NCBI RefSeq assembly: GCF_021560015.1
Contig: NZ_CP073588.1
Location: 806,001-870,000 of the forward strand
Direction: 5' to 3'
Source of the DNA: Shewanella vesiculosa
GTDB taxonomy: Bacteria; Pseudomonadota; Gammaproteobacteria; Enterobacterales; Shewanellaceae
DNA: 64,000 nt
The position numbers and the translations under genes were made by a program. Within the stretch, counting starts at the first letter, position 1, and each line of letters opens with the position of its first letter. Positions 56,041-64,000 of this stretch are shown here, in pieces. Under the pieces are notes generated by a model. That model did not search any database, had not been told where the DNA came from, and worked only from the letters and a program-made list of their open reading frames with translations.

Positions 56041-57078
56041 ATGGCATCTAAAGCGACTTCTATTGATATAGCTTACCGCGCAGGCGTGTCGCAATCGACC
56101 GTATCACGTGCGTTGAGAAACAGTCCATTGGTTAATCTAGAAACGCGTCAGCGTATCCAAGCTATTGCCAAAGAGCTTAATTATAAAGTTGATAAAAATG
56201 CCAGCAATTTACGGACACAAAACAGTCATACATTAGCTTTACTGATCTGTGAAGATCCTACTAATGACGACTCAATGATTAACCCTTTTTTTCTATCGAT
56301 GCTAGGCTCCATTACGCGTGCTACTGCACGACAAGGCTATGATTTACTGGTCTCATTTCAGCAGCTTTCAAGTGATTGGCATGCAGATTACGAGGATAGT
56401 AACAAAGCCGATGGTATCATTTTATTAGGCTATGGCGATTATATGGACTACGCACACAAGCTGGATAAATTGATAGAGAAAGAAACCCATTTCGTTATTT
56501 GGGGGGCAGAGCATAACAACAAATCTGTGTTGTCGATTGGCTGTGATAACCATCAGGGAGGAGTCATTGCCACTGAGCACTTACTCGGATTAGGCCGTAA
56601 ACACATCGCATTTTTAGGTGATTCGTCCAGTCGCAGCCCTGAGTTTCGCGATCGATATTTAGGTCACCTTGATGCCTTAAAAGCGGCTGGAATTTCAATT
56701 GATAAACAGCTCCAGCATGATGCGATTAATACAGAAGGTTCTGGTTATGATGCCACCAACCAATTATTAGACAGTGGTATAGTATTTGATGCCATTTTTA
56801 CTGCCAGCGATCTTATTGCTATAGGTGCCATTCGGGCGCTGAAAAAGCGCGGAGTTTCCGTTCCAGAGCAAGTTGCTGTAGTCGGATATGACGATATCCC
56901 AGTGGCGAGCTTTGCTAATCCGGCGTTGACCACGATTAAGCAAGATACTCAGTTTGCGGGTGAAATTCTTGTTGAAAGTGTATTGAAATTAATCCGGGGT
57001 CAAGAGGTCAGTCAGCGGTTAATCAAAACAAATTTAGTGGTGCGTAGTTCTTGCGGTGCCAATGTAGAAGACAACTAG
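56041..57078 (+). CDS. LacI-family transcriptional regulator
   Basis: 345 residues: helix-turn-helix at ~7-26 ([19 protein letters not shown]), hinge, then a periplasmic-binding-protein-like sensor domain. It could be the MalR-type regulator of the nearby maltodextrin genes, although two unrelated genes intervene; other sugars cannot be excluded. Confidence 0.9.
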   Translation: MASKATSIDIAYRAGVSQSTVSRALRNSPLVNLETRQRIQAIAKELNYKVDKNASNLRTQNSHTLALLICEDPTNDDSMINPFFLSMLGSITRATARQGYDLLVSFQQLSSDWHADYEDSNKADGIILLGYGDYMDYAHKLDKLIEKETHFVIWGAEHNNKSVLSIGCDNHQGGVIATEHLLGLGRKHIAFLGDSSSRSPEFRDRYLGHLDALKAAGISIDKQLQHDAINTEGSGYDATNQLLDSGIVFDAIFTASDLIAIGAIRALKKRGVSVPEQVAVVGYDDIPVASFANPALTTIKQDTQFAGEILVESVLKLIRGQEVSQRLIKTNLVVRSSCGANVEDN

Positions 57079-57175
57079 TTTACCTATCACCCAGTAGTTA
57101 TAAATGTAATCGAATGGGGTTTTAGATGATTGCTATTGATATTAATTTTTTGCTGTTAAAAGGATAAGTCGATTT

Positions 57176-58108
57176 ATGGCAGGAGCCAGTCTATTAACCC
57201 TATTAGATGATATCGCCACCATTTTGGATGATGTGGCGGCAATGAGTAAAGTTGCTGCACGTAAAACCGCGGGGGTTCTAGGGGATGATTTAGCGTTAAA
57301 TGCGCAGCAAGTATCAGGTGTTGCTTCTGAGCGAGAATTGCCGGTGGTGTTCGCTGTGGCTATGGGCTCGTTGCGTAACAAAGTCATTTTAGTGCCTTTA
57401 GCAATGCTGATCAGTGCCTTTATTCCTTGGGCTATTACGCCGTTATTGATGTGTGGCGGTTTATTTTTATGCTACGAAGGCTTTGAAAAAGTTTACCATT
57501 CAATGACCCATAAGCAGACTCATTTGGTCGATGACGATACTGTCGTCGCGAAAGCACAAGCAGACATCGATGATTTAGGCGCCTATGAAAAACAAAAAAT
57601 TAAAGGTGCCATTCGTACCGATTTTGTTTTATCTGCTGAAATTATCGCAATTAGCTTAGGCGTCGCAGCTCATATGGACTTAATGGCGCAATTTTTAACC
57701 TTATCGGTTATTGCTATTGTGATGACATTTGGGGTGTACGGCTTAGTGGCTGGTATTGTCAAAATAGACGATCTCGGTTTATATCTTGCTAGGCGTAAGC
57801 CAAGTGGAGTGGGGCATAAATTGGGATTAACTCTCGTGTCTGCCGCCCCTTATTTAATGAAAACTCTCACTTTTGTCGGCACTATTGCCATGTTTATGGT
57901 CGGTGGCGGTATCTTAACCCATGGTATTCATTTGGTATTTGAATGGATTGAGCATGCACAAGCCGTGGTGACTCAAATCAATGTTGTGGGTGGCTTTCTA
58001 GGATTGCTTACACCCAGTATACTCAATGCATTATTTGGCGTGGTTGCTGGTGGCGTTGTACTATTAGCCATCAAAGGTGTGAGTAAGTTAATGCCCGCTA
58101 AAAGCTAG
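57176..58108 (+). CDS. yedI: DUF808 family membrane protein YedI
   Basis: 310 residues with several hydrophobic segments and the conserved N-terminus [20 protein letters not shown] and [17 protein letters not shown]808 proteins are inner-membrane proteins of unknown function. Same strand as the LacI-family gene; followed by its own terminator. Confidence 0.92.
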   Translation: MAGASLLTLLDDIATILDDVAAMSKVAARKTAGVLGDDLALNAQQVSGVASERELPVVFAVAMGSLRNKVILVPLAMLISAFIPWAITPLLMCGGLFLCYEGFEKVYHSMTHKQTHLVDDDTVVAKAQADIDDLGAYEKQKIKGAIRTDFVLSAEIIAISLGVAAHMDLMAQFLTLSVIAIVMTFGVYGLVAGIVKIDDLGLYLARRKPSGVGHKLGLTLVSAAPYLMKTLTFVGTIAMFMVGGGILTHGIHLVFEWIEHAQAVVTQINVVGGFLGLLTPSILNALFGVVAGGVVLLAIKGVSKLMPAKS

Positions 58109-58139
58109 TTTAATAGTGATAAAGCCGGCTGCAAATACT

Positions 58140-58172
58140 AAAAGAGCATAGTCAATGACTATGCTCTTTTTT
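58140..58172 (+). terminator. Rho-independent terminator after yedI
   Basis: AAAAGAGCATAGTCA-a-TGACTATGCTCTTTT plus TT, 15-base arms. Confidence 0.92.
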
Positions 58173-58211
58173 GATCTGTGATACTAACCTCTGTTAGTGA
58201 ATCACTTGAGA

Positions 58212-58607
58212 TTAAACGGCTAAGTTGTCACTCTCACCAAGGTTTGGTTCCGCTTTTGGATTCGGGCCATATTCGTTGTCATCTTTACTGTTAAAGCACA
58301 TCACAACCAGTAAAATTAATACGCCAAGCAATGGAATAAATATCAATAATAACCACCAACCAGAATGGTCTGTGTCGTGTAAACGACGGACACTCACAGC
58401 GATACTTGGGATCATGATGGCGAGTGAATAAATTGAGCTTAATACCCCTGCACCGTAGACGTCGCTGTAAAAACCGACACCCATGTCTAATAGCGTCAGT
58501 ACGATACTGATCACCGCACTGATTAATCCAAACATCCAGTATTCTTTACGACGTGCACGGCCGCTAAAATCAAAATACTGCTTCAATACTTTTACATACC
58601 AATCCAT
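58212..58607 (-). CDS. DUF805 family membrane protein
   Basis: 131 residues, about three or four membrane helices, with the family motifs FSGRARRKEYWMF and SVRRLHDTDHSGWW. E. coli YhaH/YhaI belong here. Function unknown. Convergent with yedI. Confidence 0.9.
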   Translation of the reverse strand: MDWYVKVLKQYFDFSGRARRKEYWMFGLISAVISIVLTLLDMGVGFYSDVYGAGVLSSIYSLAIMIPSIAVSVRRLHDTDHSGWWLLLIFIPLLGVLILLVVMCFNSKDDNEYGPNPKAEPNLGESDNLAV

Positions 58608-58702
58608 TCGTTATTCCTTAACGTTAATGTTTTTTAATCTAGTGCATTTGTAACAAGATAGCCTTGAATTAACAAGATTTTATTTCAAAATCTATACAAA
58701 AA

Positions 58703-58735
58703 AATAAAGCCGTTGTAAACGACAACGGCTTTATT
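58703..58735 (-). terminator. Rho-independent terminator after the GH15 gene
   Basis: AATAAAGCCGTTGT-cgttt-ACAACGGCTTTATT on the minus strand, then T7; 23 bases after the stop. Confidence 0.9.
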
Positions 58736-58757
58736 AATCGTAAAATGGCGATGGTGT

Positions 58758-61229
58758 TTATCGTGCTAATTGCTGCTTAACTACTGGGTAAAAGTCCCAT
58801 ACTTGTTCGTCGGTCATTGAGCGAACCAGTTTAATGTACTCAGCATGAGTCCATGCCAGTGGTGTCGCAGAGTTAGTACCTTGACCCATTTTGTAGTCAT
58901 AACGAGTAGCATTACCAACACCATCCCAAGCTTGTTCTGGCAACATAAGCCCTTGGTTGGCAAAAGTTTCCATGCCTTGAACATACGTATTAATTAGTGC
59001 TTGCTTGGTGTCAGCCGATAATGTGCCATTTGCCTTGGCTAGCGCTAATTCATAATGGCCACGCTCGCCAGTAAAGAATGGCCAAACTCGGCCACGTTGC
59101 TCTTCGGTATTGCCTTTTTCTGCATAGCTAAGGCCCGTGACAGTATCTTCACCATAACCATCGTTACCATAACGACGATAGCCAGGGATTGTGCTGCCAT
59201 CTTTAGCACTAAATTCATACTTAACTCGCAGATTGTCAGCAAGACTTTGATCATCAATCAGCATCACGCTGTTTTTAATCACAGGATCTTGTGCATCGAC
59301 TACGCCATAGCGAACTAATTCTAAAAAACCACCGTCTAAAATCATCCGCTGATCTAGGCCTGGTTTTCCATTGTTATCCAGTAGTTTATCTGTAGTGTTC
59401 GGATTACCATTTGGGCTAATACGCACATAGTAAGGGGCTGATGAAGTATCGTTTGTTTGTTTACCAAGCGAGCCTGTCGTCGTCACCATAGTGCTTTCGA
59501 GCTGATGTTGTAATTTACGTGCTAAATCGGTATATACAGATGCTTGTTCATCTTTTACCAGCATAGCGATGTCACTGGCGGCAACTAAACCGGCAATGAT
59601 AGCCGCAGTTGTTGATGGTGAAAATCCTGTTTGTTCTTCCCAACGTTCTTGTTGAGTGCTTGGCGGGTTGATTGCAGTGTCATTCCAGCCCAGTTTTACC
59701 TTGCCACCGTTTACTAAAAAATCCGCCGCAGGTTTAAGCATGTCTTGATACCACTGGCTGATCTCAGCATCGTTTAGTATGCCAGCTTGCCATAATTTCC
59801 AACCAAGCATGATAGGCATGGCGGTTTGATCTAGCTGCACGCCAACCCACTCAATTTCACCATCAACATGGGTTTTTTGTAAAAACCACCCTGGTGTACC
59901 AATAAAGCCAGGTGTTTGTTGCTGAACCTGTACCTGTTTTAAATATTCAAATGCCACTTTTGGGGTTTGGGTATCGCCCATGGCTAAAAACGCCATCGCA
60001 CATTGGTAAAAATCACGTGGCCATACGGCTTTATAACCTGTACTGCCAATCGTTGCTGAAACCGTATCGCCCCAAGGGTTAGACAGCGAGGCAATCAGGG
60101 CACCCGCATGGGTTTTATCTTCTTGTGCTTTTAACACTAATGCACTGGCATAAAGAAGTTGGCCGTTATCTGTAGTGTTTGCGCTCATATTATTTAATGG
60201 CGCAAGTGACGCTAAATAGTCTTTCCAACCAAGATGGGTTTCGTCACCTAAATAAGCTTGTTTAACTGCATCGTAACCTGAATTTAATGTTGCTTGAGCT
60301 GTGGCTAAGCTGCTGGCTTTGTCTTGTCCAAAACCGATGACCAAATTAAAACTTAGGCTGTCGTTTGCTTTCGTCAGGGTAGGGTATTGCGCAGTTAGTG
60401 CGACGTTACCGCCTTGATTAGTATCACTGGTTGTACGGTAGTGCCAATCCAATGTTCCATTATCTTGTAAATCAACTAGGCCATCAGATGTGCCGACAAA
60501 GCCAGCACTGGCAGCAACAAAGTCAACATCGGTTTTAATTGTCATTACGGTTGAATTAGCATCGCTGGTGTGGGCAACGAGTGTTTGCCCTTCAACGCTG
60601 GCAATGTCATTCGCGCCGCTGTTATCGATATGTGGATTAACATAAAGATGTGGGGTTATGCCTGCTTCAAATGCGGTAAAAGTGACTTTCATCATTAAGC
60701 TATTTCTATCGGGATCGGTAAAAATATGCTTTTCGATTTGGTATTTACCTTGAATATCTTTATTGATAATTTTATAAGCCAAAGATAAAGGGCGGCCCGT
60801 TTCATCTGTGTCTAAATATTCAATAGTGCTAATGGTGTGGTCTTTTTCTGTATCAACAAAGCCATTACCGGTAATAATAAATTGCAGTTCTTTAAGCTGA
60901 GCGTTATGAATAAGGCCAAACATGGTTTCGGTTAACACACCTTGTGCAATCGAAAACCACACCTTACTGACAGGATTTGTCGCTTGGTCCTGGTATTGAC
61001 CATTTACATAGGGCTCATAGGAGGTACCTATACCGGTTTTACCTGAAAAAGCCCAAGTGGGTTCGACACCTGGCGCACCAGGAGCAAGCTTAACGACTTC
61101 AGTGGTTGTTTCGGTTGATGCATCACTTTGCTCCTCAGCAGGAGAGCATGCGCTTAACGATAAACCGAGAAAGCTAGCAGTTATCGCAGCCGCTATGGTG
61201 CTGCGATGGGTGAGAAAAGGCTTTATCAT
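58758..61229 (-). CDS. GH15 glucoamylase/glucodextranase-like lipoprotein
   Basis: 823 residues. Lipoprotein signal LSLSAC (lipidated Cys28) with an acidic Ser/Thr linker. An N-terminal glucodextranase-type beta domain (about 50-320) precedes the (alpha/alpha)6 catalytic domain. WPRDFYQ, EEQTGFSPST and MLPEQAWDG are present; by family comparison the Glu of EEQTGF and the Glu of LPEQ are acid and base. Releases glucose from maltodextrins at the cell surface or periplasm. The open frame reaches 61256 through TTG, but ATG 61229 starts a standard signal peptide. 77 bases downstream of the transporter. Confidence 0.9.
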   Translation of the reverse strand: MIKPFLTHRSTIAAAITASFLGLSLSACSPAEEQSDASTETTTEVVKLAPGAPGVEPTWAFSGKTGIGTSYEPYVNGQYQDQATNPVSKVWFSIAQGVLTETMFGLIHNAQLKELQFIITGNGFVDTEKDHTISTIEYLDTDETGRPLSLAYKIINKDIQGKYQIEKHIFTDPDRNSLMMKVTFTAFEAGITPHLYVNPHIDNSGANDIASVEGQTLVAHTSDANSTVMTIKTDVDFVAASAGFVGTSDGLVDLQDNGTLDWHYRTTSDTNQGGNVALTAQYPTLTKANDSLSFNLVIGFGQDKASSLATAQATLNSGYDAVKQAYLGDETHLGWKDYLASLAPLNNMSANTTDNGQLLYASALVLKAQEDKTHAGALIASLSNPWGDTVSATIGSTGYKAVWPRDFYQCAMAFLAMGDTQTPKVAFEYLKQVQVQQQTPGFIGTPGWFLQKTHVDGEIEWVGVQLDQTAMPIMLGWKLWQAGILNDAEISQWYQDMLKPAADFLVNGGKVKLGWNDTAINPPSTQQERWEEQTGFSPSTTAAIIAGLVAASDIAMLVKDEQASVYTDLARKLQHQLESTMVTTTGSLGKQTNDTSSAPYYVRISPNGNPNTTDKLLDNNGKPGLDQRMILDGGFLELVRYGVVDAQDPVIKNSVMLIDDQSLADNLRVKYEFSAKDGSTIPGYRRYGNDGYGEDTVTGLSYAEKGNTEEQRGRVWPFFTGERGHYELALAKANGTLSADTKQALINTYVQGMETFANQGLMLPEQAWDGVGNATRYDYKMGQGTNSATPLAWTHAEYIKLVRSMTDEQVWDFYPVVKQQLAR

Positions 61230-61306
61230 GGAATTCCCCAAAATAGTCTTAAGCAAAATTAAACGTGAGTCGCTACCTGTGACAAAGACAGATAATCGTA
61301 AGAGAG

Positions 61307-62857
61307 TTATTTTTCTTGTTTAACGAATAACACTGCAATACCCGAAATCATCATAGATACGCCGCCTAAAATCAGTGCATAAATTGGTTCGCCATCAAAA
61401 AACGTCTTGAGTAGTAAACCTAAAATACTGGCGGCAAGTAGCTGTGGGATAACAATGAAAAAGTTAAATATGCCTAAATACACTCCCATTTTTTGAGGAG
61501 GAAGTGCGGCTGATAACATGGCGTAAGGAACTGATAGGATAGATGCCCAAGCAAAACCAACACCGATCATGGGGATCCACAATTGAGTGGGATCTTGAAT
61601 AAACATAAAGCTAATTAGCCCAAGTCCACCTAAAAACATATTGATGGTGTGGGTTAATCTAATGCCAACCGCTTTGGCTAAAAATGGAATAATAATCGCG
61701 GCAATGGCGGCAAATCCATTATAAGAAGCAAACAACATACCGACCCAATCCGCACCGTCGTTATAGGCTTGGCTTAGCACATCTGAGGTATGGTAATGAT
61801 GTGACGTTACGGCAGCAGTGGTATAAATCCACATGGCAAATAAGGCGAACCAGGCGAAAAACTGCACCACAGCAAGTTGTCGCATGGCTTTGGGCATATG
61901 AAATAAGTCATCGACCACATTAAATAACATGCCAAAACTTTCACGTTGTTGGGTTGATACGGGAGCGTTTGTTGTCGTTTTCGCTAATTTACGCGCACAA
62001 AATAGTTGTAATGGGCCAAAGACAAATATACCTAAACTTAATATGTACAATTGTTTATCAAGGTCTTGGATCATAATGGCAGCAGTAAACAATGCGCCAA
62101 TGACTATCCAAATAATCGCGCCAGTTTGATATTGACCGCTGGTGCGAGTATTCGCGCGGGTTGCCTCATTGTCTGTGGTGTCATGTTGGTGAAACGCTGC
62201 CAGTTGTTCCGGCGAATATTCCTTGGTCGAAATAATGGTCCAGCCAACCGCGATAAATAAAATGGCCCCACCAAAATAAAATGAATAACGCACCGAGTCG
62301 GCAATTTCACCAGCCGGGGCAGTATTAGCCACATCGAACACATTGGTTAACATGTATGGCATGGCTGAAGCGACCACTGCGCCAATGCCGATAAAGAAAC
62401 TTTGCATGGCGTACCCTTGGGTACGTTGGCTTTTAGGCAAATTATCACCAACAAAAGCGCGAAAGGGCTCCATGGCGATATTGATTGAGGCGTCCATGAT
62501 CCACAGCATGCCCGCAGCAATCCATAATGTCGGCGAGTGCGGCATTATAAACAGTGACAAGGTAGTAAGAACGGCACCAATTAAAAAATACGGGCGACGG
62601 CGACCAAGGCTATTCCAAGTGTTGTCGCTTAAGTAGCCAATGATGGGCTGGACAATTAGGCCTGTAAGTGGGGCGGCAATCCACAGAATGGGAATGTCGT
62701 CGATAGACGCGCCTAAGGTTTGAAAAATACGACTGACATTGGCATTTTGTAGGGCAAAACCAAATTGGATCCCCAAAAAGCCAAAACACATGTTGAAAAT
62801 TTGCCAAAAATTTAGCTGCGGTTGTTGGGTGACGTTTTTATGATTATGGCCAGACAT
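61307..62857 (-). CDS. MFS (SLC45-type) maltose/maltodextrin transporter
   Basis: 516 residues with 12 predicted helices and the motif PIIGYLSDNTWNSLGRRRPY characteristic of SLC45/GPH sugar symporters. In Shewanella such genes sit with alpha-glucosidase genes and take up maltose or short maltodextrins. AAGGA precedes the ATG by about six bases. Probably co-transcribed with the GH15 gene. Substrate inferred from neighbours. Confidence 0.88.
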   Translation of the reverse strand: MSGHNHKNVTQQPQLNFWQIFNMCFGFLGIQFGFALQNANVSRIFQTLGASIDDIPILWIAAPLTGLIVQPIIGYLSDNTWNSLGRRRPYFLIGAVLTTLSLFIMPHSPTLWIAAGMLWIMDASINIAMEPFRAFVGDNLPKSQRTQGYAMQSFFIGIGAVVASAMPYMLTNVFDVANTAPAGEIADSVRYSFYFGGAILFIAVGWTIISTKEYSPEQLAAFHQHDTTDNEATRANTRTSGQYQTGAIIWIVIGALFTAAIMIQDLDKQLYILSLGIFVFGPLQLFCARKLAKTTTNAPVSTQQRESFGMLFNVVDDLFHMPKAMRQLAVVQFFAWFALFAMWIYTTAAVTSHHYHTSDVLSQAYNDGADWVGMLFASYNGFAAIAAIIIPFLAKAVGIRLTHTINMFLGGLGLISFMFIQDPTQLWIPMIGVGFAWASILSVPYAMLSAALPPQKMGVYLGIFNFFIVIPQLLAASILGLLLKTFFDGEPIYALILGGVSMMISGIAVLFVKQEK

Positions 62858-63012
62858 GTGACATCCTTTTTGGTAAGTCGTTGTGCTTACTTCTTTTAAT
62901 TCTAATCTTAATCTTATTTATTGTTAGTCTTACTGGTTTTTGGCTACCTTTTTAGCCCAAGGGGTTCCCGCTGGTTTGTTGCTGATCGCGATGAAGATCC
63001 CGTTATTAATAG
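62858..63012. other. Leader and promoter region of the transporter gene
   Basis: A/T-rich, minus-strand regulatory region; no gene seen. GTAAG (62873-62877) and CTTAC (62886-62890) form a small dyad close to the start codon that could bind a LacI-type regulator, but it is too short to claim. The rest of the gap to 63312 holds the terminator and no other recognisable element. Confidence 0.35.
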
Positions 63013-63013
63013 C

Positions 63014-63056
63014 TAAAAAAATAGCGAATACGCATCTCCCTAAGACGGGTATTCGC
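63014..63056 (-). terminator. Terminator hairpin after the GH97 gene
   Basis: On the minus strand GCGAATAC (63056-63049) and GTATTCGC (63031-63024) pair around a 17-base loop and are followed by a seven-T run. It would separate GH97 transcription from the transporter, about 255 bases beyond the GH97 stop. Confidence 0.72.
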
Positions 63057-63312
63057 CAAGACCCACGCTTTATTCTTTGTCGACTTCTATTAAATCAGCA
63101 ATTAATAAAGATAATGAAGGTACTTTAAAGCTGATGCTCTCTATGGACCAAGATACATCAGAAACGACCTAACCCATTTCATCCTGCAATCCAGACGAAA
63201 TAGCTTGGTTTATAGTATCCCTGAGCGAGAGAATGGTACAACTGAATACATACGTATTCATGGCATTCAAGTAACCTGATACAAACACAGATGCAACATT
63301 CGTTTTAACACA

Positions 63313-64000
63313 TCACAGTGCCTTAAAACGAATGGCAGTACCGCCGCTGGCTGCTAATGATAAATCGAGAGTATCTTTTGCAGTTACGGTTTTAGTTTCA
63401 ATCACATAATCATAAGGGTTGGTTAACCAATCAGCTTTGCTACCGTCACGATATATTTGCGCTTCATAACGTTTACCTGTAGTTAAAAAGTCCAGCTTTA
63501 AGCTTAATTTACGGGGTTGTTCATCAGTTAACGCGCCTAAATACCAATCTTCAGCGCCGCGTTGTTTGCGTGCAAAAGCTACGTAATCGCCAACTTCTCC
63601 GGCAAGGGCGATACTGTTACTCCAGTCAGTCGGCACATCTTGAATAAATTGAAATGCATCTAAGCGTTGTACATAGTTACGGGGTAAATCTGCCGCCATT
63701 TGGATCGGGCTATACAGCACAACGTACAAAGCCAATTGTTTTGTTAATGTGGTTTTAACTCGATTAACTGCATCTAAACCCTCAGGGGCTAAATTAAAAA
63801 TCCCCGGGGTGAAGTCCATCGGACCGGCTAGCATACGAGTATAAGGTAATATTGCCGTATGCTCAGGCGTATTGGGTGGATTACCCCATGCATTAAACTC
63901 TTGCCCACGAGCACCTTCGCGGGCAATCCAGTTTGGATAAGTACGGCGCAGGCCGGTATCTTTAATGGGTTCATGGGTGTTAATGCTAATACCACGCTTA
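63313..64000 (-). CDS. GH97 alpha-glucosidase (SusB-like), C-terminal part; runs off window
   Basis: The C-terminal ~228 residues are in the window. They read GISINTHEPIKDTGLRRTYP, then NAWGNPPNTPEHTAILPYT and AGPMDFTPGIFNL, which are conserved catalytic-domain segments of GH97 retaining/inverting alpha-glucosidases with a calcium site. The C-terminal beta domain is VGDYVAFARKQRGAEDWYLG onward. Hydrolyses alpha-glucosidic bonds of maltodextrins; with the neighbouring GH15 enzyme and transporter it forms a maltodextrin utilisation locus. Confidence 0.9.
   Translation of the reverse strand, partial: KRGISINTHEPIKDTGLRRTYPNWIAREGARGQEFNAWGNPPNTPEHTAILPYTRMLAGPMDFTPGIFNLAPEGLDAVNRVKTTLTKQLALYVVLYSPIQMAADLPRNYVQRLDAFQFIQDVPTDWSNSIALAGEVGDYVAFARKQRGAEDWYLGALTDEQPRKLSLKLDFLTTGKRYEAQIYRDGSKADWLTNPYDYVIETKTVTAKDTLDLSLAASGGTAIRFKAL

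Noticed and set aside
62940..63128. 62-residue open frame on the plus strand between malto-transporter and GH97 genes
   Set aside because: Overlaps a terminator hairpin and has no family features or ribosome-binding site; a minus-strand stretch there also reads like a protein end for a few codons but has no start.

Overview
The window is a stretch of core chromosome from a marine gammaproteobacterium, almost certainly a Shewanella. The strongest marker is the kdnA-kdnB-kdsB cluster for the 8-amino sugar Kdo8N, a Shewanella lipopolysaccharide trait. Gene order also matches the gammaproteobacterial backbone: letAB/yebG/msrC/proQ/prc, pyrD-zapC, dsbB-nhaB/fadR, sodB/grxD, uraA/hda/yfgD/bepA/perM, yffB-dapE and ptsH-ptsI-crr. 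I see no rRNA, tRNA, CRISPR array, insertion sequence or prophage.

Layout. 1-5.7 kb: lipid-transport letAB (letA split in two), SOS gene yebG with a clear LexA box, methionine sulfoxide reductase msrC, RNA chaperone proQ and periplasmic protease prc. 6-8.9 kb: aminopeptidase pepN and a small DUF2835 gene. 9.2-16 kb: a four-gene envelope cluster (DUF1302 outer-membrane protein, DUF1329 periplasmic protein, Ycf48-like propeller, RND/MMPL transporter), the least understood system here. 16.4-23 kb: NAD-glutamate dehydrogenase, pyrD, zapC. 23.2-26.8 kb: dsbB and nhaB divergent from fadR. 26.9-31.7 kb: the stress operon yeaG(prkA)-yeaH-spoVR. 32-36.7 kb: sodB/grxD, uraA, a DUF2066 gene, hda. 36.8-42.7 kb: an orphan HELAH lipoprotein, then DUF2069, yfgD, bepA, a TusA-like gene and perM. 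42.8-47 kb: DUF2897, Kdo8N genes, carbonic anhydrase. 47-53 kb: yffB-dapE-carboxypeptidase-hydrolase operon and the PTS operon. 53-56 kb: a chemoreceptor and a CheX-like DUF3334 gene. 56-64 kb: LacI-family regulator, two membrane-protein genes, and a maltodextrin locus (GH15 lipoprotein, SLC45-type transporter, GH97 enzyme running off the window).

A notable property is the number of broken reading frames in otherwise well-conserved genes: pepN, the DUF2835 gene, the Ycf48-like gene, the RND gene (twice), yeaG, uraA, hda and carbonic anhydrase. In each, the missing half is intact in a neighbouring frame. Five of the nine breaks sit in mononucleotide runs of four or more where removing one base restores the family sequence; the carbonic anhydrase break abuts a fourth short run but fits a 2-base loss better. 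Sequencing or assembly error is the likeliest cause, and I annotate these as whole genes with a frameshift.

Functionally, the regions serve envelope maintenance (letAB, prc, bepA, Kdo8N, the DUF1302/RND cluster), redox and stress defence (sodB, grxD, dsbB, msrC, yeaGH-spoVR), and carbon and nitrogen use (PTS, glutamate dehydrogenase, maltodextrins, FadR).
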